A DNA stretch of 64,000 bases from Hyphomicrobium_A sp039933175 (GTDB taxonomy: Bacteria > Pseudomonadota > Alphaproteobacteria > Rhizobiales > Hyphomicrobiaceae), in contig JBDTOR010000001.1 of the NCBI GenBank assembly GCA_039933175.1, forward strand, positions 1 through 64,000, given 5' to 3'. Under the pieces are notes generated by a model. It made no database searches, was not told the origin of the DNA, and worked only from the letters and a program-made list of their open reading frames with translations. Position 1 is the stretch's first letter. Every line of letters begins with the position of its first letter. The translations under genes were made by a program, and so were the position numbers. Shown here in pieces: positions 57,788-64,000 of the stretch.

Positions 57788-58963
57788 ATGAAGGGTCCGG
57801 CCTACTCCACAACGGAGCTGCTGGCGCGGCTCGTCAGCTTCGATACGACGAGCCACAAGTCCAACTTGGCGCTCATCCGTTTCGTCGAGGACTACCTTCT
57901 GCAGCACGGCGTGGTCAGCCAGATCGTTCCAACCGCCGATGGGGAGAAGGCGAGCCTCTATGCCACCGTCGGCTCAATCGGGGTCGGCGGCGTCGCGCTC
58001 TCCGGCCACACCGACGTCGTTCCGGTGGTGGGCCAGCGGTGGACGTCGGACCCGTTCGTCGTCACCGAGCGCGACGGGAAGCTCTACGGCCGCGGCACCG
58101 CCGACATGAAGGGTTTCCTCGCCTGCGTGCTCGCCGCCGTGCCCGATTACATGCAGCGCCAGCTGGCCGTGCCCGTCCACCTCGCCTTCTCCTACGACGA
58201 GGAGATCGGCTGCCTCGGCGTGCGCCCGATGATCGCCGAGTTCGGCGGCCGTCTCGTCAAGCCGCGCATGGTGCTGGTCGGCGAGCCGACGATGATGAGC
58301 GTCGTCGACTCGCACAAAGGGCCCGTGCGCTGGCACATCGAGATCAAGGGCCGCGCCGCGCATTCGAGCATGGCGCCGCTGGGCGTCAACGCCATCGCCG
58401 TCGCCGGGAAGCTGCTGCGCGAACTGGCCGATATCGAACACGAGTTGAAACTGCGCCCGCAGGCTCCGCGCTTCGATCCGCCTTACGCCACGCTGCAGGT
58501 GACGCGCATCGACGGCGGCACGGCGACCAATATCGTGCCCGTCTCGTGTAGCTTAGACTTCGACGTGCGCGCCGTACCTGGCGTCGACATCGCCGCCATC
58601 GACCGGCGCATCCGCACCTTCGCCGCCAACGTCTGCCTGCCGGACATGCGCAAAGTCGCCGCCGAGGCCGCGATCGACATTGCCATCGCCAACCAGGTGC
58701 CGCCGTTCTCGGCCGGTGCGAACTCCGAAGTGGTGGCGCTGGCGCTCAACCTCGCCGGCCAGAACGAAACGCACGCGGTCTCCTACGCTACGGAGGCCGG
58801 CCTATTCCAGGTTGCCGGCTCGCCTGCCGTCGTCATCGGTCCCGGCGACATCGCGCAGGCGCACACGGCCGACGAATGGATCGCCGCCGACCAGCTCACG
58901 AAGTGCAGTGCATTTCTTGCGCGACTTGGCGATTGGGCCGAGCACGGTTCAGCCGTTCGCTGA
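57788..58963 (+). CDS. argE: Acetylornithine deacetylase
   Basis: M20-family zinc amidohydrolase of 391 residues that removes the acetyl group from N-acetylornithine in arginine synthesis. Metal-site motifs: SGHTDVVPVVG near residue 75, GRGTADMKGF near 105, FSYDEEIGC near 137. GGTATNIVP near 240 is also typical. It starts ten bases after apaG and may be co-transcribed. Together with argD, argF and argH in this window it covers much of the arginine branch. Confidence 0.94.
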   Translation: MKGPAYSTTELLARLVSFDTTSHKSNLALIRFVEDYLLQHGVVSQIVPTADGEKASLYATVGSIGVGGVALSGHTDVVPVVGQRWTSDPFVVTERDGKLYGRGTADMKGFLACVLAAVPDYMQRQLAVPVHLAFSYDEEIGCLGVRPMIAEFGGRLVKPRMVLVGEPTMMSVVDSHKGPVRWHIEIKGRAAHSSMAPLGVNAIAVAGKLLRELADIEHELKLRPQAPRFDPPYATLQVTRIDGGTATNIVPVSCSLDFDVRAVPGVDIAAIDRRIRTFAANVCLPDMRKVAAEAAIDIAIANQVPPFSAGANSEVVALALNLAGQNETHAVSYATEAGLFQVAGSPAVVIGPGDIAQAHTADEWIAADQLTKCSAFLARLGDWAEHGSAVR

Positions 58964-59074
58964 TTGCCGCATCACATCTTCTTCATCGCGCAGCCCCGCG
59001 TTGCCGGGAACTTTCGGCACGCGCATCGACTTATGCCCGCGTTGGATTAAGTCGAATGAAAATGGAGGCTCGCT

Positions 59075-59464
59075 GTGAACCGGCCGGAAATTCGCGCAAC
59101 CGCTTTTAGCGCCTTGTCTTTGCTTGCATCTCTCGCGCCCGTATCGGCTGCGCAAGAAGAGAGCGAGGACGGAAAAGTCGCCTTCAACAACGCTTGCCGC
59201 ACCTGCCACTCGTTCAAAGCCGATGACAATCGGCTAGGTCCGACGCTGCACGGAATCGTCGGCCGCAAGGCCGGCTCGGTAGAGGGATTTGCGTTCTCGC
59301 CGGCCATGAAGGGCTCGGGAGTGACTTGGGATGCAGCCACACTCGACAAATTTATCAGCGATCCCAACCAGGTCGTAAGCGGCAACAAAATGCAGCCGTT
59401 TGGCGGCATCGCCGACGCCGGCGAGCGCAAGAAGATCATCGATTATCTGGGAACGTTGAAGTAG
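59075..59464 (+). CDS. Class I c-type cytochrome
   Basis: A periplasmic heme protein of 129 residues. A signal peptide (SALSLLASLAPVSAAQ) leads to a cytochrome c2-like fold with the heme site CRTCH near residue 46, GPTLHGIVGRKAG near 60 and the axial Met in GNKMQPFGGI near 108. It is an electron carrier, partner not known. GGAGG lies six bases before the GTG start. It is convergent with hslO. Confidence 0.9.
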   Translation: MNRPEIRATAFSALSLLASLAPVSAAQEESEDGKVAFNNACRTCHSFKADDNRLGPTLHGIVGRKAGSVEGFAFSPAMKGSGVTWDAATLDKFISDPNQVVSGNKMQPFGGIADAGERKKIIDYLGTLK

Positions 59465-59470
59465 GCGCGC

Positions 59471-60442
59471 CTACGCGATTTCGTCCGGGGCGAAGCGGTA
59501 CGTCTTCGTGCAAAATTCGCACGTGACGCTGATCGACCCATCGGGCTCGCGCATATCCGTCAGCCCCTTGGCACCGAAAGAGCGCAGGAACCCTTCGACC
59601 CGCTCGCGCGAGCAGCGGCAGTAGGCTTCGATCGAAGCGGCAGGGAAGGCGCGCACGCCTTCCTCGTGAAACAGCCGGTAGAGAAGCCGGTCAGGCGCGA
59701 GCGTCGGATCGAGCAGCTCGTGATCTTCAACCGTCGAGGCGAGGATGCGCGTGCGCTCCCAATCGTCATCCTCTTCGCTGTAGTGCTCGTCGTCACCAAA
59801 CGCTTCGTCCAACGCCGGCTCCGTGCCGCCGGTCCGCGCCAGATGCTGGATCATCAGTCCGCCGGCGCGCCATTGCCAGCGCCCGGGCGCGCCTTTCTCG
59901 CCGGCGGTGTAGTGGCGGGCCACGGCGAGACGCACGAATGACGGCAGCTGCTCGGACTGATGGAAATAGGTCAGCGCGGCTTCCCCGAGGCCCTCGCCCG
60001 TCAGCGCGACGATTCCCTGGTAGCGCTCCATATCCTCGCCGGGATCAATCGTGATGGCGAGATGGCCACTGCCGATCAGCTCCCCTTGGGCAATGTCATC
60101 GTCGGCGCCGATACGCTTCTTGTCGTAACGCGCATAGGCGCGCAGCCGACCCGGCGGCTCGTAGCTGACGACGAGAAAGTCCAGCAGGCCGTCGGTCTTG
60201 GTTTGCAGCGTCAGCTTTCCGTCGATTTTCAGAGCCGTGCCGAGCAATGCGGTCAGCGCTACGGCTTCGCCGAGGGTCTGCGACACGGCGTTCGGTGCGG
60301 CGTGATGCGAAAGGATCTCGTCGACGGCCGGGCCAAGGCGCACGAGACGGCCGATGACGCCCGAGCGCACGGTGCGAAACGGCAGCACGATGTCGTCGCT
60401 CGGGATCTTCAGCGTGGTCGTCGTCGTGCCAACATCCGCCAT
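59471..60442 (-). CDS. hslO: Hsp33 redox-regulated chaperone
   Basis: A 323-residue holdase chaperone activated by oxidation. The C-terminal zinc site is present: CRCS and CEFC, forming the CxC...CxxC set. Conserved GSGHLAITIDPG-type and LFHEEGVRAFP stretches are visible. The start at 60442 overlaps the argF stop (TGATG), so hslO is the last gene of argD-argF-hslO. The frame extends upstream within argF but is not coding there. This order is typical of Hyphomicrobiales. Confidence 0.95.
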   Translation of the reverse strand: MADVGTTTTTLKIPSDDIVLPFRTVRSGVIGRLVRLGPAVDEILSHHAAPNAVSQTLGEAVALTALLGTALKIDGKLTLQTKTDGLLDFLVVSYEPPGRLRAYARYDKKRIGADDDIAQGELIGSGHLAITIDPGEDMERYQGIVALTGEGLGEAALTYFHQSEQLPSFVRLAVARHYTAGEKGAPGRWQWRAGGLMIQHLARTGGTEPALDEAFGDDEHYSEEDDDWERTRILASTVEDHELLDPTLAPDRLLYRLFHEEGVRAFPAASIEAYCRCSRERVEGFLRSFGAKGLTDMREPDGSISVTCEFCTKTYRFAPDEIA

Positions 60443-61389
60443 CAAGACACTCCGAGGCACCAGGCGAGGATCGCTTTCTGCGCGTGCAAGCGGTTCTCGG
60501 CTTCGTCGAATACGACGGACTGCGGCCCGTCGATGACGTCCTCGGTGACCTCCTTGCCGCGGTAGGCGGGAAGACAATGCATGAAGATGGCGCCGTCGGC
60601 CGCCTTGCTCATCAGCTTGGCATCGACGCCGTACGGCTCGAGCATCTTCTTGCGCCGCGCCGCATCCGTTTGGCCCATCGACACCCACGTATCGGTGACG
60701 ACGCAATCGGCCCCGCGTACGGCCTTTGCAGCATCGCTCGTGTAGGCGACGGCGCCCTTTTCGCGTTTCACCCAGTCGATCGCTTCCTGCTCGGGACGCA
60801 ACTCGTCGGGGCACGCAACGCGCAGTTCAAACCCGAAACGCACCGCGGCGTGCATCCACGAAACCGCAACGTTGTTCCCATCGCCGACCCAGGCGACAGA
60901 CCGGCCTTTGATCGGCCCTTTGTGCTCCTCGAAGGTCATTATGTCGGCCATTACCTGGCACGGATGGCTTTTGTCGGTCAGCCCGTTGATCACCGGGACG
61001 GTGGCATACTTGGCGAGGTCGAGAAGGGTTGCGTGCGAGTTGGCGCGGATCATGATGGCGTCGACATAGCGCGACAGCACACGCGCCGTGTCGGCGATGG
61101 ACTCGCCACGGCCGAGCTGCAGATCCGTATTGTTGAGCGACAGCGTCTGCCCGCCCAGCTGGCGCATGGCGACGTCGAACGACACGCGCGTGCGCGTCGA
61201 CGGCTTCTCGAAAATCATCGCCAGGGTCGATTCAGCAATGGCCACCGGCTTGAACTTGGCGGGCGTCTTCTTGCCGGCGCGCTTCATGGCGTGCGCCATG
61301 TCGATGATGGTGCGCAGCGTCTTGGGGTCGAGCGCGTCGAGGTCGAGGAAATGCCTCGGTTGCGGAACGGTGCGGGATTTTAGGGCCAT
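60442..61389 (-). CDS. argF: Ornithine carbamoyltransferase
   Basis: A 315-residue anabolic OTCase that makes citrulline from ornithine and carbamoyl phosphate. The carbamoyl-phosphate site STRTRVSF near residue 55, HPCQ near 133 and the ornithine-binding HCLPAYRG near 268 are all present. The ATG at 61389 follows GGAGTGCC. It lies 32 bases after argD and overlaps hslO by one base. Middle gene of the operon. Confidence 0.97.
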   Translation of the reverse strand: MALKSRTVPQPRHFLDLDALDPKTLRTIIDMAHAMKRAGKKTPAKFKPVAIAESTLAMIFEKPSTRTRVSFDVAMRQLGGQTLSLNNTDLQLGRGESIADTARVLSRYVDAIMIRANSHATLLDLAKYATVPVINGLTDKSHPCQVMADIMTFEEHKGPIKGRSVAWVGDGNNVAVSWMHAAVRFGFELRVACPDELRPEQEAIDWVKREKGAVAYTSDAAKAVRGADCVVTDTWVSMGQTDAARRKKMLEPYGVDAKLMSKAADGAIFMHCLPAYRGKEVTEDVIDGPQSVVFDEAENRLHAQKAILAWCLGVS

Positions 61390-61421
61390 GGCACTCCGGC
61401 CGGCTGAGCTGAAATGAAAAT

Positions 61422-62663
61422 TCAAGTTGCGGGCGCCGCAACGCGATCAAGCGCGCGCGACAGACGCTGGACAGCATCGGCGATCTCTTCGTCGGCGATG
61501 TTGAGCGGAGGTAGCAGCCGCACGACGTTGTCGCTGGCGCCGGCGACGAGCAGCTTCTCGGCCAGAGCGGCCTTCACCACCTCCGCCGGCGCGACCTTCA
61601 CCTTGATGCCGGCGAGCAGGCCCTGGCCGCGGACTTCTTCGACGAGATCGGGATGCGCGTCCTTTACGGACGCGAGCGCCTGTTTGAGACGCAGCGCCTT
61701 CTGTTGCACAGCCTCGAGGAAGCCCGGCTCCAGCACGCTTTCCAGAACCGCATAGCCAACCGCCGTCGCGAGCGGATTGCCGCCGAAGGTCGAGCCGTGC
61801 GTGCCGGGCGTCAGCCCCTTCGCCGCGTCCTCGGTCGCCAGCAGCGCGCCCAGCGGAAAGCCGCCGCCGATGCCCTTGGCGACGGGCATGAGATCGGGCG
61901 TGATGCCTGCCCACTCGTATGCGAACAGCTTGCCCGAACGGCCCATGCCGCACTGGACCTCGTCGAATATGAGGAGGAGGCCGTGCTTGTCGCACAGCGC
62001 GCGCAAGGCCTGCAAGAATTCTGGCGTCGCAACGTTGACGCCCCCTTCACCCTGCGCCGGCTCGATCATGATCGCCGCCGTCTCCGGCCCGATGACCTGC
62101 TCGACCGCAGCGAGGTCGCCGAATGGCACATGGTCGAAGCCCTCGACCGGAGGACCGAAGCCTTCGAGGTACTTCGGGTTGCCACCAGCCGCGATGGTCG
62201 CCAGCGTCCGGCCGTGGAAGGCGCCGCTGAAGGCGATGACGCGCCACCGCTGCGGATTGCCGGAGACATAGTGATAGCGGCGCGCGGCCTTGATCGCCGC
62301 TTCGCACGCTTCGGCGCCGGAATTGCAGAAGAACACCTTGTCGGCGAACGTCACGCCGACGAGCCGCTCAGCCAGCCGCTCTTGTCCCTCGACGCGGTAA
62401 AGGTTGGACGTGTGCCACAGCTTGCCGGCCTGCTCGGTGAGCGCGGCGATGAGGCGTGGATGCGCGTGGCCCAGCACGTTGACGGCAATGCCCGAGGCGA
62501 AGTCGAGATAGCGGTCGCCGGCAGCCGTAATCAGCCAGGCGCCCTCGCCCCGCTCGAAAACGAGGTTCTGGCGCCCATAAGTGCCCATGACGGCCGATGA
62601 CGGGCCGGTTGTAGGGGCAGCGGCCTGGGTTGTGTGGTCCGAGGCCGCCAAGGATGCGGACAT
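61422..62663 (-). CDS. argD: Acetylornithine aminotransferase
   Basis: A 413-residue class III PLP aminotransferase that makes N-acetylornithine. FERGEGAWL near residue 40, FIFDEVQCGMGRSGKLFAYEW near 225 and the PLP lysine in VAKGIGGGFPLG near 260 are typical. The N-terminal 25 residues (Ala/Ser/Thr-rich) are unlike the family; the real start may be the ATG at 62588 (MGTYGRQNLVF). First gene of argD-argF-hslO. An intrinsic terminator sits 40 bases before its first ATG. Confidence 0.95.
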   Translation of the reverse strand: MSASLAASDHTTQAAAPTTGPSSAVMGTYGRQNLVFERGEGAWLITAAGDRYLDFASGIAVNVLGHAHPRLIAALTEQAGKLWHTSNLYRVEGQERLAERLVGVTFADKVFFCNSGAEACEAAIKAARRYHYVSGNPQRWRVIAFSGAFHGRTLATIAAGGNPKYLEGFGPPVEGFDHVPFGDLAAVEQVIGPETAAIMIEPAQGEGGVNVATPEFLQALRALCDKHGLLLIFDEVQCGMGRSGKLFAYEWAGITPDLMPVAKGIGGGFPLGALLATEDAAKGLTPGTHGSTFGGNPLATAVGYAVLESVLEPGFLEAVQQKALRLKQALASVKDAHPDLVEEVRGQGLLAGIKVKVAPAEVVKAALAEKLLVAGASDNVVRLLPPLNIADEEIADAVQRLSRALDRVAAPAT

Positions 62664-62703
62664 CGGTCAGCCCACCCTGTGCAGCGAAGCGTCGCTGGAA
62701 ACT

Positions 62704-62726
62704 AAAAAAGCCGCCTCCGCGGCGGC
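62704..62726 (-). terminator. Intrinsic terminator / possible attenuator in argD leader
   Basis: On the minus strand, GCCGCC-GCGGA-GGCGGC (62726-62710) is followed by six T (62709-62704), a classic Rho-independent terminator. It lies 40 bases upstream of the argD ATG at 62663. No minus-strand gene lies upstream of it, so it would act on the argD leader itself. A 20-codon frame (ATG at 62729, stop at 62667-62669) runs through the hairpin and ends three bases before the argD ATG, but it lacks a good ribosome binding site. Confidence 0.65.
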
Positions 62727-62729
62727 CAT

Positions 62730-63323
62730 GAAGCGCTGTAGATACGCGCGAGGCCCATTTCTGTCAACGGAATGGGCCGTTTCAACGCGTATTCAATAGC
62801 ATTCAACGCCGGTTTACGTCATCCCGGCCGCGGAACTGTCAAACTTGTTCGCCAGTATTCACATCTGGGGATTGGTCGCCGCGACGGCCGCATGCCCCTC
62901 CGCGCGGAGCCAGCAACGACGGGCAAAGAAGCAACGGGCAGGGCAGTTGCGTGTTGCGAATATGCCACCGGTTCCGCCGGATGCCCCGCCTGCCGGATCT
63001 CTGATCTTGTAGGCCCAATTCAGCCTGTTGTAGGTTTCCTCCTGTCGCGGCACGAGGTCTCGCGTAGTCATCGAGACCCAGTCCTGTGTTGGCCCGGCGT
63101 GCGTTGGCGAAGCAGTTGCTCGCCCTGTCGAATATGCGCCGCTAGTCAAGCGTCATCCAGTTCGCGTCACCCAGTAAAGCGTCCCGTAACCGGCCAGGCC
63201 TTGGCTTGTCGCGTTTGTCGTAGCGTGTCCGCACGCTCCGCGCCGCGCCCGTGCCTGTCCCGATTGTCAATCGGTGTGCGCTTCTGTTTGCGCGCGCCCC
63301 TGATGCCCAGGGAGCGAAATTTT
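62730..63323. other. Long intergenic region before gcrA
   Basis: About 600 bases between the divergent argD and gcrA genes. The frame of gcrA stays open back to 62772, but the extra 184 residues have random-looking composition with many Arg, Ser and Cys, so I treat them as non-coding. A GTCATCCCGG fragment near 62818 recalls the REP-like repeat. The promoters of both operons should lie here. Confidence 0.4.
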
Positions 63324-63863
63324 ATGGCTTGGACGGATGAGCGCGTTGAGACGCTGAAGAAGCTGTGGGGGGAGGGCTTGAGCGCAAGCCAGATCGCCGG
63401 CCGGCTGGGCAGCGTCACCCGCAACGCCGTAATCGGCAAGGTTCACCGGCTGGGTCTCTCCGGCCGCGCCACCACCTCGCGCATGAAGAGCCATCGCCCG
63501 CGTCCGCGCATGGCTTCCAAGCGCATGGCGAAGGCGAGATTTTCGGCCACCGGCAATCCCGCCTTCCGCGCGCTCTATCAGGAGACGGAGGCGTACGTCC
63601 CACCGGTCGAGGAGATGATCATCCCCCTGGCCGAGCGCAAAACCATCCAGACGTTGCTGGAGTGCAGCTGCCGCTGGCCGATCGGCGACCCGCAAATGTC
63701 CGATTTCCACTTCTGCGGCAAGGACAAGGTGCCGGGCCTGCCGTACTGCGAATTCCACGCCCGGCGTGCCTTCCAGCCGCCCCAGGCGCGCCGTCGCGAG
63801 CGCGAGCTCGTCCAAGTGCCGGGCCCTCTCGATGTCTCCATTCCGCGCAAAGAAACCGCTTAA
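63324..63863 (+). CDS. gcrA: GcrA cell cycle regulator
   Basis: A 179-residue member of the GcrA family, a sigma70-associated transcription factor that in Caulobacter activates promoters at methylated GANTC sites and works with CtrA, DnaA and CcrM. The N-terminal helix-turn-helix pattern MAWTDERVETLKKLWGEGLSASQIA and SVTRNAVIGKVHRLGLSGR are diagnostic. The C-terminal CSCRWPIGDP and FHFCGKDKVPGLPYCEFHARRAF contain the conserved cysteines of the family. The ATG at 63324 follows GGAG. A strong terminator follows at 63895. Confidence 0.96.
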   Translation: MAWTDERVETLKKLWGEGLSASQIAGRLGSVTRNAVIGKVHRLGLSGRATTSRMKSHRPRPRMASKRMAKARFSATGNPAFRALYQETEAYVPPVEEMIIPLAERKTIQTLLECSCRWPIGDPQMSDFHFCGKDKVPGLPYCEFHARRAFQPPQARRRERELVQVPGPLDVSIPRKETA

Positions 63864-63894
63864 GCGGACGACGCGGCGCTAGCTCAACTGACAC

Positions 63895-63928
63895 AACGCG
63901 CTGGACGCTCGTCCGGCGCGTTTTTTTT
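63895..63928 (+). terminator. Rho-independent terminator after gcrA
   Basis: AACGCGCTGGACG (63895-63907) pairs with CGTCCGGCGCGTT (63910-63922) with one G-T pair, with the loop taken from the innermost bases, followed by eight T (63921-63928). It begins 32 bases after the gcrA stop. The run of A on the other strand also makes it usable for the convergent gene at the edge. Confidence 0.85.
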
Positions 63929-63944
63929 GTTCCGGTTGGTTGCG

Positions 63945-64000
63945 TCAGGCTTCGCCGAAGACGTATCCGGCCGAGCGCACGGTGCGGATCGGATCGCGCT
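63945..64000 (-). CDS. OmpR/PhoB-family response regulator, 3' end (partial)
   Basis: Only the last 17 codons are in the window, reading RDPIRTVRSAGYVFGEA and then TGA (63945-63947). The PIRTVRSAGYVF pattern is the C-terminal hairpin of the OmpR-type winged-helix DNA-binding domain, as in many two-component regulators. The receiver domain lies beyond the window. It is convergent with gcrA. Confidence 0.8.
   Translation of the reverse strand, partial: RDPIRTVRSAGYVFGEA

Noticed and set aside
62772..63323. Upstream extension of the gcrA frame by 184 codons
   Set aside because: Residue composition is random-looking, no domain is visible, and GcrA proteins begin at MAWTDERV with a ribosome binding site at 63311-63314.
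1..64000. CRISPR array, prophage, insertion sequence, integrase
   Set aside because: No regularly spaced direct repeats, transposase or phage-like genes were seen on either strand.

Overview
The window is a GC-rich (roughly two-thirds G+C by eye) chromosomal segment of an alphaproteobacterium, most likely of the order Hyphomicrobiales (Rhizobiales). The evidence is a GcrA-type cell-cycle regulator near the right end, a CtrA-type TTAA-N7-TTAA box, a SAM-II (metA-motif) riboswitch in front of metZ, a TIGR02302/DUF4175 protein, the argH-lipoprotein-lysA block, and the argD-argF-hslO operon. The genus cannot be fixed from the sequence. No tRNA, rRNA, CRISPR array, insertion sequence or integrase is visible. 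The region is mostly core chromosome with a few unusual modules.

Layout. 0.2-3.3 kb: a cyclic-nucleotide-domain/thioredoxin-reductase-like fusion and a PepSY membrane protein. 3.3-10.4 kb: an uncharacterised secreted protein, a multi-pass membrane protein, a DacA-type D,D-carboxypeptidase, a polysaccharide flippase behind a small ORF, and a CAP-domain lipoprotein. 10.75-15.3 kb: a two-gene module, a winged-helix protein plus a 1126-residue protein carrying two separate P-loop ATPase domains (the second HerA/FtsK-like). It is the best candidate here for an undescribed system. 15.6-22.0 kb: a possible 30-residue membrane peptide, a divergent bifunctional penicillin-binding protein, a large membrane protein and a conserved unknown. 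22.3-29.8 kb: an alpha-2-macroglobulin gene overlapping pbpC (PBP1c), a known pairing for envelope defence and repair.

29.9-36.0 kb: a PHB-depolymerase-like esterase lipoprotein, an envelope protein, a ClpP-fold periplasmic protein and TIGR02302. 35.6-43.8 kb: amino-acid biosynthesis, with lysA, dapD and dapE for the succinylase diaminopimelate/lysine pathway and argH for arginine. Among them lie an LptM-like lipoprotein, a TlpA thioredoxin and several small membrane proteins. 43.9-48.4 kb: a one-domain cNMP protein, a 2TM protein, and an operon (DUF2946, His-rich DUF2796/ZrgA-like, ABC ATPase, FtsX-type permease, DUF3299) that looks like a metal, probably zinc, uptake cluster. 48.6-54.3 kb: a trypsin-like protease with a cysteine-rich tail, two tandem paralogous secreted proteins, a PNPOx-family flavoprotein and a GNAT-HDAC fusion.

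54.6-64.0 kb: dCTP deaminase, SAM-II-controlled metZ, apaG preceded by two long hairpins, argE, cytochrome c, hslO-argF-argD with an intrinsic terminator in the argD leader, gcrA with a clear terminator, and the 3' end of an OmpR-family response regulator. Non-coding structure is a recurring theme: at least two REP-like intergenic repeats, the apaG hairpins, the argD leader terminator and the riboswitch.
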